A DNA stretch of 64,000 nucleotides from CAZMGB01 sp964565775 (GCA_964565775.1 CAZMGB010000007.1:1-64000); one strand, 5' to 3'; shown: positions 45,922-54,493, counted from the stretch's first letter. Numbers and translations: made by a program. The notes: a model not told the origin generated them from the letters alone.

Positions 45922-46157
45922 CAAACCTTGCTCACGAGAAGGATAGGTAGCTCTCAAACCTCCAAATACGGCGATCTCCCCATTCTGCGCAACCCCTGCG
46001 ACGCTGTTTCGACATGATGAATGCCTCTCTGCATCGGGGCAATCCCTCAGAAGGATCCTTCGCGTCGAAAGGGAACCGTCGGGAGAGATCCGCCAGCATC
46101 GAAGACAGGGCGGCGGCCCCGTGGCCCGGACACCTGGCTGACTTCGTCGGGCGAGCG

Positions 46158-46544
46158 CTAGATGACGGCCACGGCCTCGATCTCCACCAGCATGTCGGGG
46201 GAAGCGAGGCTGCTCACCTCCAGGAGTGACGACGCCGGCCGCACCGCTCCGAAGGCCTCGCGGTGGGCCCGCGCCACCTCCTCCCAGCGGGAGATGTCGG
46301 TCACGTAGATGCGCGTCCGCACCACGTTCTCCAGGCTCGCGCCGGCCTCTCGGAGAGCCGCCTCGATGTTCCTGATCGTCTGCTGGGCCTGGGCGTAGAC
46401 GTCGCCGGGGCCGACGATCTTGCCGTCGGGGCCGTAGCCCACCGATCCCGAGACGTACACGGTGTCGCCCACGCGGACGGCCCGCGAGAAGCCGATGACG
46501 GGCTCGTAGGCGGAGTCGGACGAGATGTTCTGTCGCTGCTTCAT
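46158..46544 (-). CDS. RidA-family deaminase/detoxification protein
   Basis: A 128-aa RidA/YjgF protein, which hydrolyses reactive enamine/imine intermediates. It shows the N-terminal GFSRAVRVGDTVYVSGSVG strand pair, the helix A-Q-Q-T-I-R-N-I-E-A-A-L, VVRTRIYVTDI and the C-terminal E-I-E-A-V-A-V. The ATG at 46544 has GGGAG upstream and begins just before the conserved region. The last conserved arginine position of RidA is within R-P-A-S-S. Confidence 0.85.
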   Translation of the reverse strand: MKQRQNISSDSAYEPVIGFSRAVRVGDTVYVSGSVGYGPDGKIVGPGDVYAQAQQTIRNIEAALREAGASLENVVRTRIYVTDISRWEEVARAHREAFGAVRPASSLLEVSSLASPDMLVEIEAVAVI

Positions 46545-46592
46545 AACGAGGACTCCCGGCAGGGGCGCAGCATGCTGCGCCCTCACGCTAGA

Positions 46593-47174
46593 CTAGCCCC
46601 CCTCTAGCCAGTCCCATCGTCTTCGATATTCTCGGTCAACCAGGCGACGGGGATTCTCACAGTCTAGCTGCCACGGCACAGGGTTCAAATGAACATATTC
46701 GCGGATTCGCGCGAGCTCATCCTCATCGCGGACCACGCGCTCGTAGTAGTTGCGCTGCCAGACCCGCCCGGAACGGTGAGGCGCGTTTTCCTTCAACCAC
46801 CTCAGCCACTGAGCGGCTACCATAGATTTGAAGGTGCCTACCACCTGCCCCAGCGTAGGGGCGGGGCTTGCCCCCGCCCGTGCCGCGTCGTTCGCGTCAT
46901 GGGCGCCCGCGAGGGGCGCCCCTACGGAGTTCAACCACACGACGAAGTGAATATGATTGGGCATGACCACGAACGAATCCAGCCTGACGTCAGGGTAGCG
47001 TTCAGCCAGGCCATACCACGTCCGGCGCAAGATCTCCCTCAGAGCCGCGTCCTTGAATAGGAGTTGACCCTGGTAGGAGCAGGCGGTGACGAAATACGGT
47101 CCCGGCGACGTGTAGTCGTATCCGGGCAGCCGGATGGAGCGGCGACGGTATCGCCTGCGCTCGTCGACTGTCAC
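46593..47174 (-). CDS. REP-associated tyrosine transposase (RAYT)
   Basis: A 193-aa Y1 transposase. VVMPNHIHFVVWL carries the H-x-H metal motif, and VWQRNYYERVVRDEDEL with YVHLNPVPW is diagnostic of RAYTs, with the catalytic tyrosine in NYYE. A GTG start at 47174 overlaps the ruvB stop (GTGA). Between the HUH motif and the next helix, about 25 residues (VGAPLAGAHDANDAARAGAS) are encoded by a dispersed palindromic repeat. The element may mobilise such repeats. Confidence 0.88.
   Translation of the reverse strand: MTVDERRRYRRRSIRLPGYDYTSPGPYFVTACSYQGQLLFKDAALREILRRTWYGLAERYPDVRLDSFVVMPNHIHFVVWLNSVGAPLAGAHDANDAARAGASPAPTLGQVVGTFKSMVAAQWLRWLKENAPHRSGRVWQRNYYERVVRDEDELARIREYVHLNPVPWQLDCENPRRLVDREYRRRWDWLEGG
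46854..46926. repeat. GTAGGGGC inverted repeat inside the RAYT gene
   Basis: CGTAGGGGC (46854-46862) is matched by GCCCCTACG (46918-46926). Inside are GGGGCGGGGCTTGCCCCCGCC and GGGCGCCCGCGAGGGGCGCCC hairpins. It is the same family as the repeats at 10489, 28888 and 31512, here translated in frame. Confidence 0.8.
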
Positions 47175-48214
47175 GTCACATCCCACAGGGCCCCCTGGGC
47201 CGACGGCGGCGGACCTTTCGGCGGCAGGCCCAGGTGCTCGTACGCGAGCCGCGTCGCCAGCCGGCCGCGCGGCGTGCGCTGGATGAACCCCATCTGCAGC
47301 AGGTAGGGCTCGTAGACGTCCATGATGGTGTCCGCCTCCTCCGATATGGAGGCAGCGATCGTGTCGAGCCCGACGGGGCCGCCGTCGAACTTCTCGACGA
47401 TCGCCCGCAGCACCTTGTGGTCGACCTCATCGAGCCCCAGGGCGTCGATCTCGAGGCGGCTGAGCGCTTCCTGCGCCACGGCCTCGGTGATCACGCCATC
47501 GGCCATCACCTGAGCGTAGTCGCGCACGCGCCTCAGGAGGCGATTCGCCACCCGCGGCGTGCCCCGGGCGCGGCGGGCGATCTCGGCCGTACCCCCTTCT
47601 TCGATGCCCACGTCGAGCACCCGCGCGTTGCGGCGGACGATCGCGGCGATGTCGCTCTCCCGATAGAAGTCGAGCCGGTAGACGGCGCCGAAGCGGTCGC
47701 GCAGGGGCGGGCTCATCATGGCGTAGCGGGTGGTGGCGCCGATCAGCGTGAAGCGGGGCAGGGCCAGCCTCACACTGCGAGCGCCGGGGCCTCTGCCCAG
47801 CACCAGGTCGAGGCCGAAGTCCTCCATGGCCGGGTAGAGGATCTCCTCGACGGCACGGGCGAGGCGGTGGATCTCATCGATGAAGAGGACGTCCTCGGCC
47901 TGGAGATTCGTGAGGATGGCCGCCAGGTCGCCGGGGCGCTCCACGGCGGGCCCGGAGGTGATGCGGATGCTAACGCCCATCTCGGCGGCGATGATGTAGG
48001 CGAGCGTGGTCTTGCCGAGGCCGGGCGGACCGTAGAGGAGGATGTGATCGAGGGGTTCGCGTCGCTTCTGGGCGGCCGCGATGGAGATGCGGACGTTGTC
48101 CTTGACCTTCTCCTGACCGACGTAGTCGGCGAGGCGCTTGGGGCGCAGGGACGTATCGAGGGCTACGTCCTCCTCGCGGGGCTTGCCGGAGAGTATGCGC
48201 TCAGGCGCGGCCAA
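47171..48214 (-). CDS. ruvB: Holliday junction branch-migration helicase RuvB
   Basis: A 347-aa AAA+ motor. LRPKRLADYVGQEKVK at the N-terminus, Walker A GPPGLGKTTLAY, Walker B LFIDEIHRL, sensor-1 GATTRYAMMSPPLRDRFG, and the C-terminal winged helix GLDTIAASISEEADTIMDVYEPYL with GFIQRTPRGRLAT are all present. With RuvA it drives branch migration during recombination and repair. ruvA and ruvC are not adjacent. A partial copy of its 5' end lies at 48722. Confidence 0.96.
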   Translation of the reverse strand: MAAPERILSGKPREEDVALDTSLRPKRLADYVGQEKVKDNVRISIAAAQKRREPLDHILLYGPPGLGKTTLAYIIAAEMGVSIRITSGPAVERPGDLAAILTNLQAEDVLFIDEIHRLARAVEEILYPAMEDFGLDLVLGRGPGARSVRLALPRFTLIGATTRYAMMSPPLRDRFGAVYRLDFYRESDIAAIVRRNARVLDVGIEEGGTAEIARRARGTPRVANRLLRRVRDYAQVMADGVITEAVAQEALSRLEIDALGLDEVDHKVLRAIVEKFDGGPVGLDTIAASISEEADTIMDVYEPYLLQMGFIQRTPRGRLATRLAYEHLGLPPKGPPPSAQGALWDVT

Positions 48215-48255
48215 CTCGCCTCCCTGCCGTGACTATCGACGCCGTCCTGTTCGGG

Positions 48256-48543
48256 TCACTGCACCCTGGCCAGCTCGATGCGAACAGCATTCATGCGGTC
48301 CATGCATTCGAGCTGCACCACGTTCGGATCACCCCACTCGGCCGGGTAACCACCCCCGAACTGGAGCATGACGATGTAGGGGAAGATGTCGTGGTAGAAG
48401 AACCCGCAAAGGCCGGCGGTGTTGTGGGCGCTGAGCTCGAGCTGGTCGCCGACCTTATGCCCCCAGTTGCAGCTCCCCTTGACCGACTTGATGGTGCCGA
48501 CCACGCGATTCCCAATCTGAGGAAACTCGTCTTGCTCTGGCAT
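48256..48543 (-). CDS. TIGR04076-family protein
   Basis: A 95-aa protein with K-G-S-C-N-W-G-H-K-V-G-D near residue 22 and C-G-F-F, then MLQFGGGYPAEWGDPN and a cysteine in QLECMDR. These Cys/His positions match the small TIGR04076 family, of unknown function but suspected metal or radical-enzyme links. The gene stands alone. Confidence 0.75.
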   Translation of the reverse strand: MPEQDEFPQIGNRVVGTIKSVKGSCNWGHKVGDQLELSAHNTAGLCGFFYHDIFPYIVMLQFGGGYPAEWGDPNVVQLECMDRMNAVRIELARVQ

Positions 48544-48721
48544 GTCAGTCCTCCATGCCCAGTATACTGGGGCAAAGCTACTTCAGGCCTGACGCCCTGT
48601 CAAGAATCGCACCCAGCGCCGCCGAGAGGGAAGCAGAATGGGCGCTCTTCCGAGCGCCCATCTCATGGCCTGCACATCAGCGAGCCTGTTCCCCGGCAAC
48701 CAGCTCTTAGGAGTCTCCTAG

Positions 48722-48811
48722 ACGCAGGTGACCGGCGAGCCGCTCGGGGCGTTGCGACGTGTCGAGGGCTACGTGCTCTTTGCGGGGCTTGCCGGAGAGT
48801 CTGCGCTCGGC
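48722..48811 (-). pseudogene. Remnant of a second ruvB 5' end
   Basis: The minus frame reads AERRLSGKPRKEHVALDTSQ then RPERLAG, close to residues 4-30 of the intact RuvB (PERILSGKPREEDVALDTSL then RPKRLAD). It stops resembling RuvB after that. This is a decayed duplicate just before the Doc gene's end; the gap 48544-48821 holds nothing else. Confidence 0.75.
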
Positions 48812-48821
48812 AGTAATCCTA

Positions 48822-49367
48822 CTACTGCGTCATGAAGCGGGCGATTTCGACCCATCGCTCCATCACGCGTTCCAGAACCTCTCCCTCATCCGCAAATCGT
48901 TCCCTTACGCGCTTCAGCCCAGCCCTGGGGTCCTGTATCGGGATTGCATGCGAGCGAATCCAGCGCGAGATGTCTCGCCAGTCGATGTCGGGCTCACTCC
49001 TAGCGACCTCTAACGCATAATCCACCATCTCCTGCGACGAGGCAAGGAGCAGATAGCCGTTCATGAAGAGAAAAAGGGCGGTTGCGGCCACTCCGAGCCG
49101 CTTGTTGCCGTCGACGAGGGGATGATTCTTGATCAGCGAGCGTAGCAGGACAGCAGCCTTGTCGTAGACAGTCCTGTACAGTAGTCGTCCGCCGAAGGTC
49201 TGTCGCGGCAACGCCAGGGCCGAGTCCAGGAGAGCGCCACCTGCACGTCCACCTCCGTACAAAGCGAAGGCTGGCAGCGACGAATCATACTCCTCAAACA
49301 ACTCCGCTGCCAGCCCATACGCCAGCTCCTCGATATCCTCGCGGCCGGGATACCAGAGACGGGCCAC
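48822..49367 (-). CDS. Doc/Fic-family (death-on-curing-like) toxin
   Basis: A 181-aa protein with the Fic-fold motif NHPLVDGNKRLG (about 94-105), the H-x-F/L-x-D-G-N-K-R form used by Doc. Doc kinases phosphorylate EF-Tu and stop translation. The fold start is L-L-D-S-A-L-A-L-P-R-Q-T-F-G. A C-terminal part of about 50 residues is an addition to the usual Doc length. The start is GTG immediately after the stop of the probable antitoxin. The pair lies at the edge of the phage cluster. Confidence 0.83.
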   Translation of the reverse strand: MARLWYPGREDIEELAYGLAAELFEEYDSSLPAFALYGGGRAGGALLDSALALPRQTFGGRLLYRTVYDKAAVLLRSLIKNHPLVDGNKRLGVAATALFLFMNGYLLLASSQEMVDYALEVARSEPDIDWRDISRWIRSHAIPIQDPRAGLKRVRERFADEGEVLERVMERWVEIARFMTQ

Positions 49368-49637
49368 CTAGTACTTCTCGAGCTCCTTCAGCGCCTCACG
49401 GTGCAGGCGCACAACGATCCTGCTGGCCTCACGTACCCTCTGACTGCGAGCAGGGCTCTTCGCAGTCCTTGTGGCACCATGCACGGCGTAGCTGCCACCA
49501 GACGCCTTACGGGTCTCCCCGCCGTGGCGTGTGGTAGCGATCCGGCGAGACGCTTTGGATTCGTGCGTCGCTCGCGGCGCAGTCTGGCTATCCAATTGCC
49601 TTCGTGAGTTCTCCGAGCGCTTCGCGGCGCGACTCAT
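49368..49637 (-). CDS. Probable antitoxin of the Doc-like toxin
   Basis: An 89-aa basic protein. The first 65 residues are low-complexity, rich in R, S, T and K. The last 20 (ASRIVVRLHREALKELEKY) look like the short helix that caps Fic/Doc toxins. Its stop abuts the toxin start. By position and size it is the antitoxin, but no known family is evident. Confidence 0.55.
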   Translation of the reverse strand: MSRAAKRSENSRRQLDSQTAPRATHESKASRRIATTRHGGETRKASGGSYAVHGATRTAKSPARSQRVREASRIVVRLHREALKELEKY

Positions 49638-49685
49638 TTTCCACCACCCAATGGATTATATCATGCTCCTAAGGTCACTCTCGAC

Positions 49686-49865
49686 CTAGTCCTCCCAGAC
49701 AGCCGGCAGGGCGCCCACGCCGGAACGGATGACGAGGCCCCGCAGCGCCGCCGTCTCCCGAACGTCGGCGGGTCGCAGGGGCCGCGCCGGGCTGCCCTGA
49801 GGCGGCCTCGCCCGCCCGGAAGCCGGGCCTGCCGAGGGGGCCGTCGATTTCGGATTCTCAGCCAT
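49686..49865 (-). CDS. Small phage-cluster protein, 59 aa
   Basis: An open frame of 59 residues starting 2 nt after the upstream gene, with GAGGGAG at ribosome-site distance. The N-terminal half is rich in P, S and A; the C-terminal half (RETAALRGLVIRSGVGALPA) is helical. No family recognised. Packing and ribosome site support it as the last gene of the operon. Confidence 0.55.
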   Translation of the reverse strand: MAENPKSTAPSAGPASGRARPPQGSPARPLRPADVRETAALRGLVIRSGVGALPAVWED

Positions 49866-49867
49866 CC

Positions 49868-50191
49868 CTACACGTCTCCCTCTTTGGCCTCCGCCGGTCG
49901 GCTGGGCCGCAAGTAGCTCCCGTAGAAGTCGTGGACATAGCTCGCGCCCCGGCCGAGGATGACGCCCGTGAGCACAACCCCCAGGATGGGCGGCCGCGGC
50001 GTCAGCTCCAGCAGGTCGCGGGTGATGTCCAGATCATACGCCCAGGCCAGCAGCACGCCGACGGCGACGGCGATGTAGCGCAGCAGGCCGGACGGCAATC
50101 GCAGGCTGCTCAGGGGGCCCGCGAAGAGGTACTCAGTGAGGCTCTCGGCCAGGAAGGCCAGAGCCAGCACCGCCACGGTAGATTCAGCCAT
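49868..50191 (-). CDS. Phage small membrane protein (holin-like)
   Basis: A 107-aa protein with at least two membrane helices (VAVLALAFLAESLTEYLFAG and LLRYIAVAVGVLLAWAYD) and a third weaker one (ILGVVLTGVILGRGASY). Size and place at the end of the virion operon suggest a holin, but no endolysin was found next to it. GGAGGAG precedes the ATG at 50191. Confidence 0.6.
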   Translation of the reverse strand: MAESTVAVLALAFLAESLTEYLFAGPLSSLRLPSGLLRYIAVAVGVLLAWAYDLDITRDLLELTPRPPILGVVLTGVILGRGASYVHDFYGSYLRPSRPAEAKEGDV

Positions 50192-50207
50192 GCTTCTGCT
50201 CCTCCAC

Positions 50208-50423
50208 CTACGCCGTGTACACCGCCGCCACGACGGCGTCCTGCGGGTTCGCCTCATCGAAGAAGATCACCGCGCAACTGCGCCCGACCACGACCTCCGC
50301 CGCGGCGATGTTGCGCGCCACGGGCACGCCCTCCAGCCAGACAGCCAGGCTGCCCGCCACCTGCACCGTCGCCGTGTATGTGCCCGAGTCGAAGGCTTTG
50401 ATAACGGCTTTGCGAATGGCCAT
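50208..50423 (-). CDS. Small phage virion-associated protein
   Basis: A 71-aa mainly beta-strand protein (YTATVQVAGSLAVWLEGVPV, then AEVVVGRSCAVIFFDEANPQDAVV), like the short OB-type proteins that follow tail genes in siphophages. Its ATG lies 1 nt after the tail/hub stop codon. Confidence 0.6.
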   Translation of the reverse strand: MAIRKAVIKAFDSGTYTATVQVAGSLAVWLEGVPVARNIAAAEVVVGRSCAVIFFDEANPQDAVVAAVYTA

Positions 50424-50424
50424 C

Positions 50425-52407
50425 TCACACAGCTCCCAGCCGGATCCGCTGCTCATATGCCGGCGACCGTCTGTCCGTCGAGTACCGCAGCGTCATCCCC
50501 ATGACGCGCCGCCTCTCGTCCGATAGCCCTGCGCCGGCGTCGGTGATGGAGACGACGTCGTATAGCTCCTGGCCGCAGTTCACCGCGACCAGGATCTCGC
50601 CGCCCTCCTCACCCAGGGCCGCTTTGCGGTGGAGGGCATCGGCCCGCTCCTCAGCCGTCGCGACGCTGGTCAGATTCAGGTCATGGGCCTGACGCAGGTG
50701 GTCGTAGAGGTCGTCGACGCTATCCCAGTCGAAGCGGTCGACCATGACGCCGTCGCCGAAGACCTGTACCCGGTTGAAGTCGGGGCTCAGGCTCTCGTAG
50801 CGGCCGCGCCGGATCCCGTGATCGACCCCGTAGTCATACTCCGCCGGGTCGGAGGCAAGCGGGTTACGCACGTAGCCGAACTCGCCCGAGACCATGACCA
50901 GATCGGGCACCATGGCGAGCAGCCGCCGCACCGCCGTCTTGCCCGACTCGCCCGGCTGAATCGTGAAGCTGGGCTTGAGGCCGGTCATCGTCGAGCTGTT
51001 GCTGAGGGACGTAAACTCCAGCCCGGCTCGCCCGAAGATGAACTCCAGTATCAGAAAGACGTTCTTCTCGCCCGCCGCCCAAGAGTACTGGCGACGCGCC
51101 CGCCAGCCATCGAGGATGAACCAGGCGTCACGGCCGTACAGCACGCAGACGGCGCCGCCCTCGCCCGTCTCGTACCCCCAACCGTCTATCCAGTACTTAG
51201 GGCCCGTCGATGCCAGGGGACCGCTGGCAGTCACGTATCCGGGACTCACCCTTAGCTGAGAGCCGCGACGGATAACGGCGTACGCTCCCGACGAGAGGTC
51301 CGAGTATCGACCGTCGTCGTTGCGCAGCACCACCCGCACCCGGCCGTCCTGCGCCTCCGCGCCCGCCGTGAGCTCGAGAACGTCGGCACTGAGGTCGACG
51401 ACGGTGGCGCTCAGGCTGGCCCACCAGACACCAGCAGGCGTCGACAGCCAGGCGTCGCTGCCGCCGGAGGCCTGGGCCACGCCGTACTCACCCGCCAGGT
51501 CGAAGGGCACCGGCTCCCGCCAGGTGTTGTATACGAAGCTGGTCGTCTGAGGCATGTGCGTCCAGAGCGGCCGCGAATACGACTCGCTGCCCGCATACTT
51601 CTCGACGAAGAACTGCCGGTAGACGTCGGGCCTGCCGAGCGAGGGCGCCCGGAACTCCGTAGCAGACCCAACGTCGGCGCTGGTTAGCTCCATGAGCGCC
51701 GACCAGGTGTCCGCCGCCTGGTGGTAGCCGTCGCCGTAGATGGCGGTCCAGGCCTTGGCGGCGCCGCCCGTATCCGTGCCCGTCACCCCGAGATTGAAGT
51801 CGCCCAGAAAGTGGCAGGCGAGGCCGCTGATCGAGCCGGCGCTGTTCGTCCAGGCGGAGGCGCTCCCCCAGGCGCCGCTCACCCTCTTTACCCGGTAGAC
51901 CGTCGCGCCCACGGAGTACACCAGCAAGGCGGTGCCGTCGCTCTTCAGGCCGGCGGCCAGCCATTGCACCGACCCAGAAGCGATGTCCACGGTCTCCGGC
52001 GCGCCGAACGTGGCGCCGTTGTCGCTGCTTTCGCGCACGAGGATGGTGATCTGATCCGAGGCGACGTAGAAGAGAAGAACGGACGCGCCCTCGCTCGTCA
52101 TGGCGATGCCGCCGACACCCGAAACCGTTCCCAGATACGTCCAGCCTGAGAAGTCGCTCCCCGCTCCGGGGCTCGTGACGCGCTGATAGTAGAGCTTGTT
52201 GTCGGCCGGGTCGACGCGCGCCCGCAGCAGCGAGCCGTCAGCCGGCATGGTTGCGGCGTGATGGTAGTCGGGCTCGCTGCCCGTGTAGAGCCGCTGCCAG
52301 CGCAGCCGCTTGACGTTGCCGATCCGTTCGGTGACCCGCACCTGAAGGTAGGGGACGGCGCTGGCGCTCTTCTGCGCCGCCAGGAGGTCCGGGTGTAGGT
52401 TGCGCAT
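50425..52407 (-). CDS. Phage tail/hub protein with sialidase-like repeats
   Basis: A 660-aa virion protein. Residues 1-350 hold repeated strands with S-x-D-x-G-x-T-F-type (BNR/Asp-box) motifs, e.g. RESSDNGATFGAP and VKRVSGAWGSASAW, suggesting a carbohydrate-binding propeller. Residues 350-660 (VVLRNDDGRYSDLSSG, then GRDAWFILDGW, and a late DVVSITDAGAGL) look like a tail-tip or baseplate hub. It probably binds the host surface. No tape measure protein precedes it, which is unusual. Confidence 0.65.
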   Translation of the reverse strand: MRNLHPDLLAAQKSASAVPYLQVRVTERIGNVKRLRWQRLYTGSEPDYHHAATMPADGSLLRARVDPADNKLYYQRVTSPGAGSDFSGWTYLGTVSGVGGIAMTSEGASVLLFYVASDQITILVRESSDNGATFGAPETVDIASGSVQWLAAGLKSDGTALLVYSVGATVYRVKRVSGAWGSASAWTNSAGSISGLACHFLGDFNLGVTGTDTGGAAKAWTAIYGDGYHQAADTWSALMELTSADVGSATEFRAPSLGRPDVYRQFFVEKYAGSESYSRPLWTHMPQTTSFVYNTWREPVPFDLAGEYGVAQASGGSDAWLSTPAGVWWASLSATVVDLSADVLELTAGAEAQDGRVRVVLRNDDGRYSDLSSGAYAVIRRGSQLRVSPGYVTASGPLASTGPKYWIDGWGYETGEGGAVCVLYGRDAWFILDGWRARRQYSWAAGEKNVFLILEFIFGRAGLEFTSLSNSSTMTGLKPSFTIQPGESGKTAVRRLLAMVPDLVMVSGEFGYVRNPLASDPAEYDYGVDHGIRRGRYESLSPDFNRVQVFGDGVMVDRFDWDSVDDLYDHLRQAHDLNLTSVATAEERADALHRKAALGEEGGEILVAVNCGQELYDVVSITDAGAGLSDERRRVMGMTLRYSTDRRSPAYEQRIRLGAV

Positions 52408-52425
52408 GAGCTCGCCTCGGCCTCC

Positions 52426-53061
52426 CTAGGGCTGCCAGACCGTCGACTGCGTGTCGGCGGCGCCGGCGGGGCTGTAGAGCTGCTGGACGCGGACGCGGGC
52501 GCGCCGGCCATGCTTCGCCAGGCCCTCTGCGAAGGCGGCCATGCGCTCCTGACCCCAGACCAGGTAATCACGCCACGTATCCACTCCTCCCACGTTGACG
52601 CGGTTCGTGGCGAAGCTCGCCCACTCAAGGGCCGCATAGGCCGCGGCGCCCGTCGCCACCAGCTCCTCCAGGCGCGACGGGATGGTTGACGATGTGGCGT
52701 CGAGGGTGTGAATAGCGCCGTAGAAGATGTCGACGCCCTCCGCCTCCAGGGGCGCCTGGTCCACGAGCAGCGTCAGGGTGTCCGCCCAGAGGGAGAAGGG
52801 CACGTAGGCCGGCGGGTACTTGCCGACCGGGTACTCGACGGCTTCCACGACAACCAGGTCCGCCAACGAGGACAGAGAGAGTTCGCGGCTGCCCGCCGCC
52901 GTCGTCAGGGAAGCCTTGCTCTCCAGCGGGACGGCCAGGCTGAACTCCTTCACCGCCCTGCCGATGTGGCGGTCGAGCTCGCTATCCGTCCAGCGATAGC
53001 TGGCGGAGTCCTCATCGTGCAGGTCCTGACGGACGAGGGTACGCATCGTAGGCAGGTCCAT
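52426..53061 (-). CDS. Phage head-tail connector/adaptor-like protein
   Basis: A 211-aa protein. The start (MDLPTMRTLVRQDLHDED then YRWTDSELDRHIGRAVKEFS) is the classic pattern of head-tail adaptors, which form the ring below the portal. The rest includes LVATGAAAYAALEWASF and WRDYLVWGQERM, helical, as in the adaptor family. GGAGG precedes the ATG. Confidence 0.7.
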   Translation of the reverse strand: MDLPTMRTLVRQDLHDEDSASYRWTDSELDRHIGRAVKEFSLAVPLESKASLTTAAGSRELSLSSLADLVVVEAVEYPVGKYPPAYVPFSLWADTLTLLVDQAPLEAEGVDIFYGAIHTLDATSSTIPSRLEELVATGAAAYAALEWASFATNRVNVGGVDTWRDYLVWGQERMAAFAEGLAKHGRRARVRVQQLYSPAGAADTQSTVWQP

Positions 53062-53076
53062 GTTCGCCTCCGTTGA

Positions 53077-53235
53077 CTAGAATGCCCATGGGTGGCCCTT
53101 GGCGGCCCCTGCGGCGCCGGCCTCGATCACCACCAGGCGCCACTTCCCCACTACCTGAAATGTCACGGACTGCGCCTCACCAGCCACCACCGTTAGGCGA
53201 AACGCCGGCTGACGAGTCACCTTTGGGACAGCCAT
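53077..53235 (-). CDS. Small phage protein, 52 aa
   Basis: An open frame of 52 residues (MAVPKVTRQPAFRLTVVAGE onward) starting at an ATG that shares one base with the upstream stop (TGATG), with GGAG 9 nt before it. The product looks like two beta strands (SVTFQVV and WRLVVIEAG). No family recognised; the coupling supports expression. Confidence 0.6.
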   Translation of the reverse strand: MAVPKVTRQPAFRLTVVAGEAQSVTFQVVGKWRLVVIEAGAAGAAKGHPWAF

Positions 53236-53600
53236 CAATCAAGCTCCACTCCCGACAGGTGAACCGTGAACTGACCCGCCACATCAGCTTTTCCTTGCAG
53301 AGTGCCACCAGCCTCGAGGAATAGCTGTTCAACCCCCATCATTCCGAGAACGTTCACGGGCACCCCGTCACCGGCGATGGTCATGTCCTTGCACAGGACG
53401 TTGTCGTCGCCGGCCGACCCGCCGCTGGGAACGAGATGCAACGTTATCTCGTCGGCAGTAGTCGTATCGTTGACGACAATGATGGCGGTGAGTTGCGTCC
53501 CGTCCTGTCCTGCCGGACTCGCGTAAAGTGTCGATGTGACTGTACCCAGTTGAACCGGGTCAATCAGGGCCTTCGGTGTGTAGACAGTAGGCGTAGCCAC
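53235..53600 (-). CDS. Phage virion-associated beta-rich protein
   Basis: A 121-aa protein of repeated beta strands (TSTLYASPAGQDGTQLTAII, EITLHLVPSGG, QFTVHLSGVEL). Such proteins are common as capsid decoration or fibre base in phages. No family can be named. Its stop overlaps the next small gene. Confidence 0.55.
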   Translation of the reverse strand: MATPTVYTPKALIDPVQLGTVTSTLYASPAGQDGTQLTAIIVVNDTTTADEITLHLVPSGGSAGDDNVLCKDMTIAGDGVPVNVLGMMGVEQLFLEAGGTLQGKADVAGQFTVHLSGVELD

Positions 53601-53611
53601 AACCCACCCCC

Positions 53612-54493
53612 TCAGAGCAATTCAAACCCCTTCAGCCCGATGTTGACTTGAAGGTTCGCCGCCGAGGCAGCCACCTGCACGGCGACCCGCTCACCCGGCT
53701 TCACAAACAGCGGCCTCGGCAGGTAGCAGTCCCCGAACGGGCCAGGGATGCCAATCCTTCCCGGGACGCCCACTTTCGACATCACCGCCTCAGAGCCAGC
53801 GGGCCCAATTCCGATCTTCACTTGTGCCGCCCTGTGGATCGCCGTCGCGGCTCCAACGAGACCGGTTATGAGCGTCGGCCTCGGGGCCGCGGCTATGAAC
53901 TGCGTCCAGGAACCATACGTCCACGGGGCGCCTCCCGAAATCACGGCGGTGAGGCCGGGCGACGGATAGCACGTAGCCCCCATGGTGGGAGAGGAGAGGC
54001 CCTTCATGTATCTCTCCTGGTCTACATACGAGAGGGGCAGGCCGAAGTTCGACGCGTCATATCCGAAAAGATAGAGAGCCAGCAGGACCGCCACGCTCGT
54101 CGTGGCCGAGGCGCGGACGGCGATCCTCGTTCCCGCAGCGATGAGGCGCGGCTCGAAGAAGTGCGTTCTCCCCGTAAGCCCTGTCACCGCCTGAGTAGTG
54201 CCGCCCGGCGAAAGCAGGAGACCGCCGTGCGCCTCGGCGACAGCCGCCTCCATGCCCGAGGCTCCCGTTCCCACCTGAAGATTGAGCACTCCCGATTGCG
54301 CCCCCTGGTCCGTTATCTGGAAGATCTCCATCACGTAGGCTCCGCACAGGACAAAGGGGATAGTCGTCGAGCCCGTCACCTCAGCCCAACCGCTCCATGC
54401 GCCCGAGACCCCGCTGTTGAAGCTCGTCGCGGCAGCGTCGCTCGGAATTATCTCCTCGATGACGTCTCTCTTGAGAAGGAAATCGATCGCCAT
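53612..54493 (-). CDS. Phage virion protein, 293 aa
   Basis: A protein rich in beta strands and small residues (GAWSGWAEVTGSTTIPFVLC, GTRIAVRASATTSVAVLLAL, ERVAVQVAASAANLQVNIGL). The last strand resembles the end of the neighbouring 121-aa protein, so the two may share a domain. Probably a tail or surface structural protein; not assignable to a family by eye. GGGAGATGAGGG precedes the ATG. Confidence 0.55.
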   Translation of the reverse strand: MAIDFLLKRDVIEEIIPSDAAATSFNSGVSGAWSGWAEVTGSTTIPFVLCGAYVMEIFQITDQGAQSGVLNLQVGTGASGMEAAVAEAHGGLLLSPGGTTQAVTGLTGRTHFFEPRLIAAGTRIAVRASATTSVAVLLALYLFGYDASNFGLPLSYVDQERYMKGLSSPTMGATCYPSPGLTAVISGGAPWTYGSWTQFIAAAPRPTLITGLVGAATAIHRAAQVKIGIGPAGSEAVMSKVGVPGRIGIPGPFGDCYLPRPLFVKPGERVAVQVAASAANLQVNIGLKGFELL

